Shown here: in pieces, positions 45,148 through 60,022 of the stretch | How the letters are laid out: the number at the start of each line of letters is the position of its first letter | Numbering within the stretch: position 1 is the stretch's first letter | DNA from: Rhizodiscina lignyota | Taxonomy: Eukaryota; Ascomycota; Dothideomycetes; Aulographales; Rhizodiscinaceae | Assembly: GCA_010015805.1 (NCBI GenBank) | Contig: ML978121.1 | Coordinates: forward strand, 992,001 to 1,056,000 | DNA length: 64,000 nt | Reading direction: 5' to 3' | The notes under the pieces: generated by a model | What the model was told of the DNA's origin: nothing | Seen by the model: only the letters and a program-made list of their open reading frames with translations | Database searches by the model: none | Position numbers and translations under genes: made by a program

Positions 45148-48100
45148 TTACGAGAATATGCCAGGAGCCGAGTGTGCCAAGCTCGTCTTGTCTTCAAACT
45201 ATTTGATCGTCAGGTTCACGTTACCATATATCGCTAGCAGACTTACCTCCAAGAAACCAACGGCAGAAATCAATACCGTGAAATTATCCACCAAATCAGT
45301 CAAGTCTTCTCCGGCATCCACCTTTCCGGTGCCAATCTTTGCGTTTCGCTTGAACACACCGACCACAGATGGTCGAATATCTCGCAGGAAATCGCGCGCT
45401 TGCCTCATCGTTTGTTCGCTTTGGGGGCCTTTGCTCAGCACTACGGCGTTGATGACACGAAGGAGACCAAGCATGAGATCGAAGAATCGCTTGAGCGCCT
45501 CTGGACTTTCGAATTCTGCACTCATTAGGAATAATAGAAACCTTGAAGATTAATAACTTACCGAGACCGATGTCCGGGTCGATCGAAAAGAGTAACGAAT
45601 CTCTGGCAGAATTGAAAAGGCCAGCATTGAAAATAGCGCCCGCACCACCTCTCGCGCTTGCAATACGTAGAAGCAGTGCAAAGGTAGTGTTGTAGTACGC
45701 CAATAATACGGGTATGTCTAGAGAAAAGTTAGTGATTGCTTTAAGAATTACTATTATAAGATTCTACTCACCAGCCGCTGGCGCATTAGGAAGGTCAGTT
45801 GGTATGTTCTTGTAACTATCCACAAGAACGCCAATGAAGTTGACACGGTTGAACGAGTCTAGCATATATTTCGAACCGTCCTTGTTGGCCAATGCAACAA
45901 ATGCTTCCAGAACCAGCAGTGCAGATACTCTACATGCGCCGTGTCCGGCAACAGCATCATCACAGACAACATCCATCAACCTCTCTCCATGATGTTTGAT
46001 CGTGTTCATTGCATTTTTTGTCATGGGGGACTTTGCGCCACTGCGGCTGGTGATGCCTTGCAAGTACCGGTAACAGGTCTGGTAGTTGACGTTGCGCAGC
46101 TCTGGCGTTGCTTCGAAACTGGTAACGCTAGAGAGCGAAACGCGGAACAGCTGGTACAAGCGGTCCTTCGTAAAGTCACTAACGCGATTTTGCTGCTCGG
46201 ATTGTGAGGAGAAATCCATATGCCCCAATAAGGTCAACCCAAGAGTGGCCAGTTCCAGAGCAGTGAAGGAGTCCTCTGCCAGAGACCGCTCTAGTTTCGG
46301 CAGAATGGCTTGCAGCGCTTGCAACACGAATGAAGTTTTTGCCTTCTGGTCAAATTTGCAACACTTCAGGGAGATGCTCAGGAGTTGCACCCATCTCTTA
46401 AGAGTCTCACGTTGTGCCTGGACCAGCTCATGGTATTGATTCATACCATGGATGTAGAGCATCAGTTTCTGAGCCTCCTGGGTTGCCTGTTGTTCTGTCT
46501 CTGGTGTTGCAAGCCGCCCACTATTCTTCAGTTCAGTCGTTCGCAGGAGGAGAAGCTCTTCGGCAGCTCGAAGTTCAATTGGGCTTGAAGGGTCTTCTGG
46601 ATCTTTCCTGCAGATGCCGAAATCAAGTGTGCCGATCAGTGGAAGCTCAGGAGGAGCAAGACCATATCCAAAATCCATCTCCATAAAGTCAAAGAGATCA
46701 AAGATATTGGCATTGGGAATCGAGTCCATCCCCGGGAAATTAGTCGCTCCGAGAAGCATTGATTCAATCCTGGCTCTGTGGGTCTGCATGCTGCTGTGTG
46801 CTACGCTCCGAAGCGCCTTCGCTACAAGTTCATAGTGTGCTGACCTTTGACGGAGGAAGTTGCAGTATGCTTGGGCGGAGTCTGTAAGGACAAATTCCGG
46901 GCTAGAAAGCGATCGACCATCCCAAAGAGTATCTGGCGTGATCACAGATTGCGCAATGGCTTGCACAAAGATATAATCGGTGTTTTGGAGCTCAGTCAGG
47001 ACCAAAGAAGCTGATAACGGGGAGGTCCAAAGGGTCTGGAGGATCTCGGTGCAAAGGCCTTTAATCGCAGATAGCCAATAAACAAATGCTCCTCCATCGT
47101 TGTCCGGCCAGTCGAGCGACAGTTTCAAAATTGCATGGAATAGAGACTCTCCTTGTCCAAATAGACCAGCATCATCCACGGTGAGGCCCTTAGGTTTGCA
47201 CGTGAACCCGAGCAACGCATGTGCTATGGTGGGACGGTCTTGAAGTGTAGAGAGGCAGCTTTGCAGAAACTCTAGGATACGCCGTTTGATAATGTATCCG
47301 GGAGAGTCGGGGCCAGACTCTAATTGGCGCATGTCGACTTGAATTTCCGGCAACAAGACGCGGGCTACGCGCTCTGCTTCGTGGTCGTGCTCGAGCACGG
47401 TGATGACCTTGCTTTTGCCAGCTCCGTATCCGAAGCCCGTAGTAGAGGACGCGACTAATTTTCTCGAAGAAGATAGTAGTTGTAGCAGCTCCAATGACGC
47501 GATGGTAAGGTCCTGGTGGCCAGTACCACAGTACAGGCCAAGGTCCACAATCAGTTGCAGGTTATTGAGAACTGCATCCTCAAATGAAGCAATGGCGGAA
47601 TTGGCAACAGTGCTCCTCCAAGTACTTGATTGGGTCTTGATGAGAGGCCGAACGATGTCCAGGTATGTCGATTGCATCTTCATGACGAGTATCATAACTC
47701 GAATACTTGCGACCATGGAAAGAATCAACGGGGACTCCGACGGAGCATTGTCAACTTTCTCGATAGGCTGATGCGCAGTAGCGAAGAGAGCTTGGGTCAC
47801 TTTGTCATTGAACATCCACTCCATTGTCCTCGAAAATGGGTGAAGCCGGGCGTAGGTCGATAATGAGGATGTTTGAATCACCGAGTCGACGCTAATGGAT
47901 GCTCTATTGGCAATGGCCACGAGATCTTCGTTGAAAGTGGAAAGACAGAGCGCTGCAAAGTTCAAACACGTCAGCCGTAGAATCCAGGTTTGAAGGACCT
48001 CGTCGAGCTGATTAGTTCGCTCGGCGAAGACGCGACCTAAGATGAAATCGACATATAGCTCAATTCCAGGCATTCGATATGCCGATCCTAGTCCCTCAGG

Positions 48101-50341
48101 AAAGGGCAGTCGGTCATTAAGGCCAGTATCAGTGTCCAGAGGGGCGATGAGCGATTGTACAAACCCGGTAAAGGCGTTTGGCTCTTCGAAGCCTGTTGCG
48201 ATGTCATTCAGAGCTCGCTCTTCATGGCGCGATGGTTGCTCCTGCCGAACGAGTGTGACGCTTTGCTTCGATGGCGTGTACGCAATGCCGTACATCCATT
48301 GATCCAGAGCATGCCAAAACTTCGTTGACGTCTCTGGTGTCTTCTCTGTGCATAGTGCATTGAGCGCTGTGAATGCACAAGCCCTCAGACGACTTTCCCA
48401 GCTTGAACTGCAAAGTTCAAATAACAGCTCATACAGTGGAAGCTGAGGCGTCATGCTCGCGTATTCCCGCGCCTTTGCACTTTTTAAGCACAAATGAGCA
48501 ACAAGCCGCAGGTAGCACTCTAGCATCATTGAGCTTTCGGGTTCCACATATTCCTCCATAACTATTTGTGGAGCCCCAGTGATATTGCTTTGAGCAGATG
48601 ATGGCCTCTCTCGAATATCTTTTGCATAGAAGTGTAGTTCGCTCAGGATTTGTGACCAGCTAAGAGAACCAGTTCTTCGTATCCGCCCACCAACTGGTTG
48701 CCCTTCATCCAGGAGAAATTGATGGACAGCGTCCGCGCACGCCTCATCATCAGAAAGGGCCCGAATAAGTTCACAAAAAGCTGCCACTCGAGGGGTTGTC
48801 TGCCTTCGCGCGGCCCACTGGAGAAAGCCGTACATGTTGCTCTCCGAATCGGACCAAAATGCCATCGCTGAATCGGAGTCACCTTCGTAAGCATACGAAG
48901 CAATAACGAGAAACCGCTCCAGGTGCAATTCCTCGTCTGCATTACCACGCTGGAATCGGGAACGCATGGACTTGCGGGCTTTATCTTCCTCAGAGCGCAG
49001 ATCTCGGATTGTGTTCGGCATGTTTGTAACGAAGGCTTCTGTAAAGGTCTGGAAGCCTGCTTCGATAAGGTCGCGAATAATCCTCGATGGTGGAGAGAAT
49101 TCTGCTGTCGGCATCGCGGGTTCATGCAGCAGAAAAGAAATCAATCCAGCACGAGCTGGATCATACCAATCGCTTCGATTGATGTCTTGTGAGATTGTCA
49201 GAGAAAATTGGAGTGCGCCATCCTTTAGAGCTGCCATGAATTGCTCGTGCCGTTTAGCGTCCTCGTTTTGAGCATCTGAGCCGCTTCGCGGAGCTACTGA
49301 AGAATCATTGAAGCGGCCACTGAATTCGACCAACCACCAAGAGACTGCCGCAGCATGGAAACCACGGTGGCTCCACTGATCAGCATCTTTAGAAGATACT
49401 AGGCTTTCGTGGATCGCTTGCGCATCCTCCAGAGAGCACATTTCGTCAGCAGGTCCGAAGTAAGCAATTGCCGTAGTAAGTATCGCGGCATAATGAATGA
49501 GTATTCGGCCATACTTGTCTATCTGCTTCGTCCTAGAGAGCAGATATCGTAGATCGTCGTGAGATGTATAACCGCCTTTAATGAGATTTGAAGTGACGCC
49601 AGCAAGCGCTTCATGCTGAGCCAAGAGTGATTGATGTTGGAACTGAAGGAGTTCCGAGGTATCCTGAGGCAACGGTATGCCAAGTACGGAAACTCTCTCA
49701 AGTTCGTCGGCAAGCTTTTGCAACCACTTCTCTATGTCGACCATATCGCCGAGGCATTTGCGCCAATACTTCGATCCATTGTCCAATAGGTTGTCTTGGA
49801 AACCCAAGGTCTGTCTAACAATATCTCCAAAGAATGCCCTGGCACTCGATAGCTCATCTGTCTCCCCTTCATCTTCATCCTGAAGAGACTCTTGCACCAC
49901 GAGCCGGAAGCATTCGACCAGGAGCTGCCTGCGCCGCTGAAAACGAAGGAGAGCAACGATGTGTGGTGGCCGATCAAGTTCGTGCGCCTCTTCTTGTGCT
50001 TCAAGGAAAAGCTTCGCAGCTTGGAGCTCGTCAAGGTCGAGATCGTCTGCGAGTTGTAGAGTTCCGGCTTTGAAATCGTCGTTTAACTCATATTGCTGAT
50101 TGTCGATTTCAATCTTGCCTTTGTCGCTGTTAGCTGGGTTCATGTGAAGAAGGAGTGTTTGCTTACCGGACTGAACAGCTTTCCGGCTGGTATCATTTCT
50201 CGGAATCCTCTGAAGAAGCGTGCGAAAATCCTCAAGTTGGTCCTGGAGCTCTGTCGCAAGGCGCTCGAGGAGCGGCAGTCGGCGTTCAGAAAGGTTGAGA
50301 AGGTCACGGTGGAGGCCCTGCAAGGCCTCCAAGCTGTCCAT
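45148..50341 (-). CDS. NUP192: Nucleoporin Nup192 (Nup205 family)
   Basis: Four exons, 45772-50341, 45562-45717, 45247-45515 and 45148-45198, give 1681 residues; all three introns keep phase (GTGAGT...TCTAG, GTAAGT...TGCAG, GTAAGT...AATAG). Nup192 is a large superhelical scaffold of the inner ring of the nuclear pore complex, binding Nic96 and Nup53. Length is close to the 1750 residues usual in filamentous fungi. Recognisable family stretches include LEALQGLHRDLLNL at the start, DDLRYLLSRTKQIDKYGRI, NTTFALLLRIASARGGAGAI and SPEALKRFFDLMLGLLRVI near the end. The very short last exon (FEDKTSLAHSAPGIFS) is inferred from splice signals only. The gene diverges from TEL1 with 376 bp between them. 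Confidence 0.9.
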
Positions 50342-50717
50342 GTTACTCTGCGGTTGAATACAGAGTAGAACTGTGAATTATCATCATGCTTGGAGAATTG
50401 GAGTGCGGTTTAAGTTCTGGGCGTGCTACGCGACTCCAACACGCGTTTGAAACCGAAGTAGCCCCGGTATCCCGGCCTTTAGCCTCTCGTGGAGCAGCAT
50501 AGCTTCAAACCGTTCAACACTCATCTGATTTCGCAGCCTGTTACGCGTCATAAATTTCCAAAGGAGATTGGTACACGTCATTTTCCAACTGTCAGATATC
50601 TCCAATCGCTACATCATTCACAAAAGTGTCGCGAGATTCTTTTACCCCCAAGTATGCGCTGGGAGTGACCTTCACCTTCTCTCACTGTAGGGCTGGGGTG
50701 GTACAGCAGTCGCCAAA
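50342..50717. promoter_or_regulatory. Divergent NUP192/TEL1 spacer
   Basis: These 376 bp must contain both promoters. No TATA box or other clear element was recognised. Confidence 0.35.
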
Positions 50718-53700
50718 ATGGGGGAGAAGCAAACGAATATCAGGAAAGCATTGGGTAGTTCTCCATTCTCTTTAAGCAAGTTTAATATTTGCTGACATAC
50801 ACAGATCTGATCAATTCGTCGACCATCAAAGACCGGACGACTGGATTAGGGGACCTCAAGCACCTCTTCACGTACAACGATCGCAATCAGGCAATAGATC
50901 TCATCGACAATGCTCAGTACCTCGTCATCTTCCAGTCACTGTTTGATTGTGTTGGAACAGAGCGCTCTGCATATCTCAAGGCCACCAAAGACGTCCTCAA
51001 AAACAGTGCTGCCAACCGTCTGTCATCATGCGCTTCGGTTCTTCGCGTTGTTGTTGACGCTGGCATCAGTAAGTTCAGCGCAAAGACTGTCAAGGCCCTC
51101 CTAGGGCACATCACCCGGTCTGTGCCTCATCCGGAGTCTGGTCATTGCGAGCCTCTGGTAAACGATTATGCCAAAACGATGTGCGCGATCTTCGAGTACC
51201 AGCCACATGTTGAACACCTCCGAGAGTACTGGACCGAAGTTGTAGACTTTTGCCTTGATGCAATTCGCCTGCAGTCCGATGCTATTGATTTGTCGACCAG
51301 TATGATCAGCAATGGACAGTCCTCCGCGAATACGCTGACTGCATCTGCACGGGCCAATAAGTCCTTTGCGAGTCAATCCGGAAATCGAGCTTCAACTAGC
51401 ACAAACCCCCGTGCAGAGTTTGTCATGTGCGCGAGACGACTTGTACAGGCTCCAAATGCTCCTCTTGCGGATCAAAGTGGAAGTCGAAGTTCCGCAGTCC
51501 TCTCTACAATGATAGACTTCTTAAGTTCGGAACATATGGTTGGGCGTGGTCACCAAGATGCGTTCGCAGCAATCAATATCGTCCTCGCACGCGTGGTGAA
51601 CGACTATGAGGAAATTGCTAGAAGCGCAATTGGAGACCTCGTTCCGATCATCAAAAGCCTCTGGCAAAACAAGCGCTCTGCAATTCGGGAAGAGATGCTG
51701 ACAACACTCATCTACGCCGAAGCACACATTGCGTCCCTCATCAGCAAATCGGACAACGAGTCATTCAAGATCGACGTAGAGAACCTCTTGGAAGTAATGG
51801 TTACCGAATATGCCAAACGTCCGGAGAAAGAAATATTGCAACTCGACGACCTTACTTTGTCCAATCAAGAATTAGCGCAGACGACTAATTACCCCATGCG
51901 TAACCCAGTGTACGGCCTGCAGTCCATGCGTTCCGAAATTCATTGGACAGTCCTCTATATCTTGGCCCGTCTTTCTTTAATGCTTGATGGGTCCAGATTG
52001 TCCGACCCAGATAGTAGCTTAGAACCCGATCAAAACGATCCGAAGAAGAAGGCAAAATTAAACAATCTCATCAGCGACTATCTCCGCCGAATTTCCCTCG
52101 GTCAGTCAAGCTCACGGCTATGCTACGTACAAGTGGTCACATTCATGCTCATGCAATCACGATACGATCTGGAAGTTGTATCAAACATACTTGAAAAGGT
52201 TCCTCCCCTGCTTGGCGACTCTAATCCGACCGTAGCCTCATGGGCAATGCTTTGCCTGGCATGCTGCACACATCAATCAACCGCGGGTTCGACTGTACTG
52301 TCAGAGGCTTGGCTCACTATGTGGAGAACAGCAGGGCGAAGTGTTCCAAACACTTCCACTTGTCGTGTCGCCTGCCATCTACTCAACAATTTGCTGCTTC
52401 GTGGCATTGTCAGATACACGTCTGTGTCTTCTGTCGTCGATGGAATGTTTACATCAGTTGACTTCAATGGGCCTGCACTACTCTGCGATTCAAGCCTTCA
52501 AATGTGGACAACCTTGATCAAAATAAGGCTCTCTGAAAATCCGAGCAGTGGTCATGGGACGATTGAGCGCATTGTGCATTGGTTATTTAACAAATGGACG
52601 CCAAGTATGTTAATCCGGTTGCCCTCTTGTATCTAAACTAAATATCCTACTAGGTAAATTCCAGGATCGTTCATATGCCACCATGGGTCGCCATCATTAC
52701 GGTGCAAGTGAGATTACTTCAGCAATTTTAGCTTGGTTAGGGAGGCCTCATCAACGCCAAGACTCGAGAGCATTTACCGTCCTCGGCCCCCTTTCAAGAG
52801 CCTTCATATACGCGGAGCGGCATCGAGATTTGTCAAACTACCTCCTCTTGCGACAGGAACTTCGACCAGAGTCTCCTGAAAGTGTGCCTCAACCCTCTTC
52901 AGCAATATCTTTCTCAAGCAAAGCTGGAATGCTGTCTGGACCCGATACTCTGGTTATCGAATTCTGCCTTTCGGAGACGGAAAAGTTACGCTCAAGTTGG
53001 GAAGACAGTGTGGTCGAGAGACCAAAGACAATCACTGCTCATGTCCTCAAAATCGTGTTACCACTGATTTTCGTGAATTCATCCTTCATCAGCAAAGAGG
53101 TATCGAGAAATGAGCGTCGGCTGGAGGAACTGCGAAAGGCCAACGACTCTCTCATAAAGCTTATCGCGTCTTTCCTCTCACGATCCGATACAGATGATGA
53201 AAAAGTCGACACTGTTCTCTCGGCCATAGCCAATGTACTCCCTGTACCTTCACAACTTCAAAGTCTGCAAACGAATGTCTTTTCGGACTGCGGAGCCCTA
53301 CCTTTTGCCCTTCACCTCTGTCGGGTAATCGAGGAACGCACAGTATCCCACGGTGCCACAAGAGCTACTGTCGGTGACGATTTCATGGACTTGGACATTG
53401 AGTCTCAAGAGAGTCGTGGGCATCATGGAAACGGTGTCGTCAACATTGCTAGAGACGATGTAACGGCATGCACAAATTCATTGGCTCACAAAAATTCGAT
53501 CGTAGCTTACATTCGCCTTATCTCCGCAGCCTTCGAGGCATCCACCGTTGACGACAGCACCGAGTCTGTGCCGTCTACATTTTTCGAGTGGTTGAAAGGC
53601 TTATCGCCAACTAATCTCTACTATTGCCGGCCATTGCTAAGTGGGCTAGTCACTTCTCAGCTGCGAGTCGGTTGGGATGATGCCAATGACTTGCTGGAAC

Positions 53701-56700
53701 TTCTTGCATCGACCTTTCTTGAAGACTATGAGTTCAATCTTTCGGAGGGGGCTATTGTCTATACAATAGAGGTGGTAATGGCGACAGCGCCTGACTGGGC
53801 CGCGCCGGAAGCTGATTCTGATAACATCGGCTATCAGCTTTACGAGTGGACATTGGATCTCCTGAAAAAGAAAGCGCTGTCGCCTCGATCGCAAACAGCA
53901 CTCGCCGACCTCTGCTCTCGTTTAATTCACGTCCAAGCCGAGTATTCCTTTGCTCGAACGACTTTGTTCAAACTTCTCTTGGATGGTGAGATCCAAGTGA
54001 AGTACCGTGTCGGAAGACTCATCCCTGACATATTCGGTCGGTGGATCCTCGCTGAGCATGACGCAATCTTCGACGACCTCCGTCAGCATAGTTTGCCAAA
54101 GGATATGGGATGGAGAGAAGGACTGGCCATGCGTCTTTTTGTTCTAGCTGAACTGGCTGCTCGCTGGCAAACGCTTTTGCGCCGATGCATCTACCACATT
54201 TTCGAAACGGCAGGAACGGTACCAGAGTCTTCCGGACATGCGTCAATCTGCATGTCTAAAATAGCAAGAGAACTGCGACTGGACGATACACCAGCTCTCT
54301 TTAGACTTTTTTCGTCTCAGCTTTTCTATACTTGGCTGGAGAGTCAGCCACTCAGCACCATCCCTTACTCCATCTTCGACTACGAGAGCCTTGAAACGCT
54401 CCTTGTTGACGTTCAAGACGAAGCTATCGCCCAATTGATCATGAGAGGGAAAGACGACGATCTGACTATGCTACTATCTGTTCTTAGAAAATCCCCAGCG
54501 GAAGCAATGCAAAGTGCCTTTAGCAAGTCAACTGCCTATGCACTTTCTTGGGATGTCATTTCCAAAGATAACACCAAGAGCGCTGAGACTCGTTTGTTGT
54601 CAACACTAGGGAAGGATGAGTACCTTCGACTGGTAAAGACGTGTCTGCACGAAATAATTGCGGTGGTTTTCTGCACGACGGACGATCCGGACCTCTTCGA
54701 CAAGGTGCTCTCGAAAAAACCACAGGCAGCCGCGCAAGTCAAACGTTTGCAAAGTATTAAGCGCACCAGTTCATCTGAAACCGAACTTCCATCAAGCCTA
54801 CAGCCGTCTTTTCCTACGAAATATTTCGTCAATCAGTTGGACCGGCTCTGTCACAGAACTCAAGAAAGCTACGAAGATCTATGGAGTCCGGATCGCTTCG
54901 TTTTCACTTTACGGGTATTGCTCGGGAGGATGGTACCAGCACTTGGGTCTCTTCATGCCTGTGCTTGTATCAGAGAGATTCGAGTCTTGGTGGCACTTGC
55001 TGGAGATACTGCTTTAAGCGGATATCCACTGGAGATGGCCATCAATGGCCTTCGACCCTTTCTCACAGACCAACAGTGCGCCGATGACGCTCTTGGGGTT
55101 GTCCAGTATCTCTATGAGCACGGCAAGCCTTATCTGCAGTCTGAGCTTTCCTTCATGGCCGGCTCATCGGTCGCCACACTCCTCTCAATTAAACTCTTTC
55201 TGACAGCAACGCAAGACAGCACGACTCAAGGTAGCCAATATCAGGCGACAATGAAGAAGGCCGACGCATTCGATAAGTGGTTTTCTGGCTATCTGGAGTC
55301 CTTTGCTCCCAGCGATGCTGGAGCAGAAGGAAAGCGGTTTGCTAGCTTAATAGAAAAAGCCTCAACCAGCCATGGGAGTGGTAGCGCAGTTGCCGGATCT
55401 CCTGAGGGTGCCTTGCTTCTTGAGCTCTTTAGAGATGTGCGCTCAGCTCACAAACTTCTCGACGAACCATCACGCGAATTAATTTACGGAAAGCTTCAGC
55501 AGTCCTTTCAGGGTCTTCCTAACGTGCGAGACGATATCTTATCGAGAGATGAAGATGCTGCTTTGAATATTAAAGAAGTCTGGACGTCACTTGACAGCAG
55601 ACGGGAAAGCAGCAGTTATTCGTTGTGGGCGGGTAGAGCTCTTGGTCGGGCGTATAACGCTTTGAATGCTCCAATGCGAGTTGCAAGGCAACTACAGACT
55701 CAGAAAACTGCGCCTAACAAACTCGCTGGCGCAGTTTATGCTGCTGATGACTTGCAATCTGCTCCCACGGTCTCAAAGTCTTTCATTGTGCGCAAGATCT
55801 TTGAACTTGTACGAAGGGAGGATCAGAACATTGTTGGCTGTGCAGAAGAGACTCTGCGTAGCTTTATTGAACGTACCCTGACCAAGGATCTCGAAGGAAA
55901 CGATGCGGTGCAGAATGTTTTGCCAGATCATGTTCAAGTCGCGCTACTCATCCCTCAAAGAACTGCGGGAAAATCAAAGCAATGGGGCTCAAACATTAAT
56001 GAACTTGCTGCTTCGAAAGCGGAGCAAGATACCGCAGGATGGATCCGCGAGCTCATAATTGCGCTAGCTTGTACAGCCAAAACAGATGGCATTGTCGGCT
56101 CACTACCCGACATTCTGTTTGCAGTTCCTGGTCTAGCCGAGTCCCTCTTCCCTCAGGTTCTCCATCTGGCCTTGCAGCAAGACTACAGCAAGGATCGATC
56201 TCTGCATTTGGCAATGTCTGACCTGTATCGTCGCTTGTTCAATAACAGTGATAGTACAGCGACGGAGAAAATCAGGATTCTACTCACTGGCCTGCTGTAT
56301 CTCCGAAAACAGCCACGTCCACATGAGGATACGCATCTTGATCGAAACGAATGGCTTGAGATCGATAATATCGAGGCTGCTCGAGCAGCACTCCGATGTG
56401 GAATGTCGACCACAGCTCTTTTGCTTGCAGAGACTTGTGGCCCACAGCTAAAACAAACGTCCCGACGATCTTCTGTGCAGCAGTCTCGAAGTATTCCTTC
56501 AGATCTGCTCCTCTGTATTTACGAGCGTTTGGACGACCCTGACTCTTTCTACGGTGCCCAGCAAGATTATGGCTTGGATTCAGTGCTTGCGCGACTTGAC
56601 TTCGAACGAGATGGATACAAGAGTCTGGTTTTTCGTGGTGCAAGATTGGACAGTCAAATGTGTCGTAATAATGTCATGTCCGTAGCTGATACGCAGGGTA

Positions 56701-59700
56701 TTGTGCATTCGCTCATGGACTTGAATCTCAACAGTCTCACGCATGTCATGTTATCGAGTTCCCGCTTCAACGATGTGGGAGGTGACATGCTTGATTCTTC
56801 TCTTGTAGCGGCCCGAAATCTACAGCAGTGGGATCTCAAAGCGCCAGAAGAGAGGGCTAGCGACGCAACCACCATATTCAATGCACTCCAGGCCGTTAGG
56901 AACGCCACGCGCACCGAAGACATTCGAAAGAGCCTGGACTCAATGTATCTCAAGGCTCTGGATCTGGCACAGCAAGGCGGTGCGACGTCTTCATCTACGC
57001 ATCGAAGCTTACAGACTCTGGCCGTGCTCTCAGAAATCGACGACGTTCTTTCAAGCTGTTCGAAGGAATTGTTAGACGATACCTGGTCGAAGATGTCTCG
57101 GCGGTATAACCTCGCAGATGGCGATCGGTATGTTCTCCTCTATATATCATAGTCAACACTAATGCGGTCCAAGATTTGATGATATTCAGCCTATACTATC
57201 TTCCAGGCAAACTCTTTTCAGTATCCTCAACAGCAACGAAAATCTACAGAGGATCTTACATACGTCACCAAAGGATATTCGGGGCTTGGAGCTCCAAAGC
57301 TTGCTCTCTGCATGTGCTCTATCGAGGAGAAATGGAGAGCTTAAAGGCTCTCTTGCAGCCGCCACTTATCTGAATGATATCGTCCCAGCTTGCGGCGACA
57401 TTGGTTTGCGCATCGAAGCTGCCGCAAAGTTCGAAGCAGCGCAGGTACTATGGGACCAAGGGGAGACGCATGCATCGATTAGGACCCTTCAGCAAATCCA
57501 TTCCAACATCAATCTCGACCACGAAAGCTTCGCTCCTCCTTCTTACACTGTGCTGGCCAAGTTGGTGAGCTAACTCCGTATACCAACGACCGTAAGTGTA
57601 CTAATCTGCTACAGGCTCATCAAATTGCTGAGGCTCGACTGGAAAAGCCGCGGGAAATCATCGACAACTATCTCCTGCCAGCAATCAAAGAATTAGAAAA
57701 TCATAGTAATGACGCGCAAGCTGGTGAAGTTTTTCACGAGTTTGCTAGTTACTGTGACCAGCAACTTCAGAAAGTCGATGACAAGGAAGAACTCACCCGA
57801 GCTCAAAAACTCCGTGATCGACGTCAAGAAGAAGTCGACAAGCTCTCTGGTACTTCCAAAGGCTCCAAGCAGGCTCGTGAGAAAGGCTCGATGACCAGAA
57901 AGCTTCGAGAGGTCCGCAGTTGGCTCGAGATAGATGAAGAGGTGTTCAACCGGTTGCGCAGCCAGCGAGAGACGTACGTCAAAATGAGTCTTCAGAATTA
58001 TCTGAAGACGCTTGAAGTTTCGGACGACTACGACAATGATGTGTTACGCTTCATAGCTCTCTGGTTGGAGTTCTCGGACCTCAACCTTGCGAACACCACG
58101 GTGAAAGATCACATCTCGAGTGTCCCTAGTGGGAAGTTTGCTGCTACCATGAACCAATTGTCGTCCCGACTCCAGGCGGATAAGTCAAACTTCCAGAGCT
58201 TGCTTTCAGATTTGGTCTTTCGACTCTGTAGAGACCATCCTTATCATTCGCTTTACCAGTTGTACTCGGGTGTTCAATCGGCTGGCCTCCGTGACGATGT
58301 CGCAAAGCTAAGGCACAAGGCTGCAAAAAATGTCAGTTCGCTTCTCCAAGCCAATGCGCAAGCCTCCCCATACTGGGTTTCCATATCGCAAGCAAATGCG
58401 CTATACGATCAAGCTGCGATGTACAGGAACAAGAGTGAACTCGTGGCGGGTAAGGAGTACTCGTTGGAGCAATTCCATGTTACAAAGGACATGGCAAAAA
58501 AGATTCCGAAATGCAAAGTCCCGCCGGCGACAATGCATGTGGATATACGCAGAGACTGCAACTACAAAAGTGTTCCAGTCATTGCTCAGTTCAGATCCAA
58601 GATGAAAATTGCCAGCGGTCTAAGTGCCCCTAAAATCATCACAGCAGTGGCCAGCGATGGGAGCCAGTACAGACAACTGGTAAGTGAGAAATTTCATTTT
58701 CTCGAGCTTTGCTAACAGTAGTTTAGCTCAAAGGTCTGCAAGATGATCTCAGACAAGATGCGATTATGGAACAAGTATTTGAGCAGGTCAGTAAACTGTT
58801 ACGTCGCCACCCTGCGACGCGGCATAGGAATCTACAAATCCGAACATACAAAGTCATACCACTGAGCGCAGTGTCTGGAATCATCGAATTTGTCCCAAAT
58901 ACGATACCACTTCATGACCTCATAATGCCCTTGCATGAGAAATATCATCGCACGGACTTGAGGCAACAATCTTGTCGAGACAAGGTCGGGGCTGCTGCGA
59001 ACGATACCAATGAGGCCCGAATCAAAACATTCAAGAACGTCTGTCAAAAGTTCAACCCAGCAATGCGCTTTTGGTTTCTCGAAAACTTTCCTGATCCCAA
59101 CGAATGGTTTGAGAAGAGACTAGGATATACACGCAGTGTGGCAGCAAATTCTATTCTCGGGCATATCCTCGGCCTCGGCGATCGGCATCTTCACAACATT
59201 CTCGTGGACACTCAGAGCGGAGAAGTCGTCCATATTGATCTTGGCATTGCTTTCGAAGCAGGAAGGGTACTTCCTGTTCCTGAAATAATTCCTTTCCGGT
59301 TAACTCGCGATATTGTAGACGGCATGGGCTACTCCAAGACAGAAGGAGTATTCCGCCGTTGCTGCGAGTTTACTCTAGAGGCTTTGCGAGAGGAGCGCGA
59401 CAGCATCATGACTGTGCTAAACGTCCTTCGGTACGACCCATTGTACACTTGGACCGTTTCCCCAACGAGAGCACAGAAAATCCAAAAGAACGACAACGAT
59501 GAGGATGGTGAAGGAGTCGATGAGATTGCAGAACAAGCTTCAAAGCAAAAGGAAGACGATGGGGGTGAAGCCGGCAGAGCTCTCGCAGTGGTGGAGAAGA
59601 AGCTCTCGAAGACACTCAGCACAGCTGCAACCGTCAATGAGTTGATCCAGCAAGCCACCGATGAGCGGAACTTGGCCTTGCTGTTCGCTGGTAAGTTATC

Positions 59701-59766
59701 CTTGTGCTTCGTGTCTATGGCGACGAAAATGCTGACATAGTATTAGGATGGTCCGCTTGGGTGTAG
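50718..59766 (+). CDS. TEL1: Tel1 (ATM) PI3K-like checkpoint kinase
   Basis: Seven exons (50718-50754, 50805-52604, 52654-57127, 57207-57564, 57615-58679, 58727-59690, 59747-59766) join in phase to 2905 residues. The first exon adds [13 protein letters not shown], completing the Tel1/ATM N-terminal motif with [14 protein letters not shown]. The FAT region includes [14 protein letters not shown]. The kinase has the [13 protein letters not shown] element, a catalytic loop [11 protein letters not shown] (about 2727) and the HIDLGIAFE metal site (about 2746). The FATC end is LALLFAGWSAWV, finished by a 20-nt exon. Tel1 is recruited to double-strand breaks by Mre11-Rad50-Xrs2, phosphorylates SQ/TQ sites and maintains telomeres. 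The window also codes Elg1, another genome-stability factor, but the two are 45 kb apart and no link is implied. Confidence 0.95.
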
Positions 59767-60022
59767 ACGTGTGCGAGGGATTGGTGAATTTTGCTTTCTC
59801 TGTAAACATTCGGCGTCATATTTGACGCTCTTAATAGTCTTTTCTTTGTAAATAGCTGCATTGCCTGGCCATACTCCGTAGGCATGGCATATAGATATCC
59901 CACGGCAAGTTCCGAACGTCACATGTGGGGTGCTGCTGTGACTCCAACACTTTTATAATAGTAATTGCCCACCTTCTGCGTTGAGTCATGCTCAATATTC
60001 GACACCAACAATTCCTCGCATC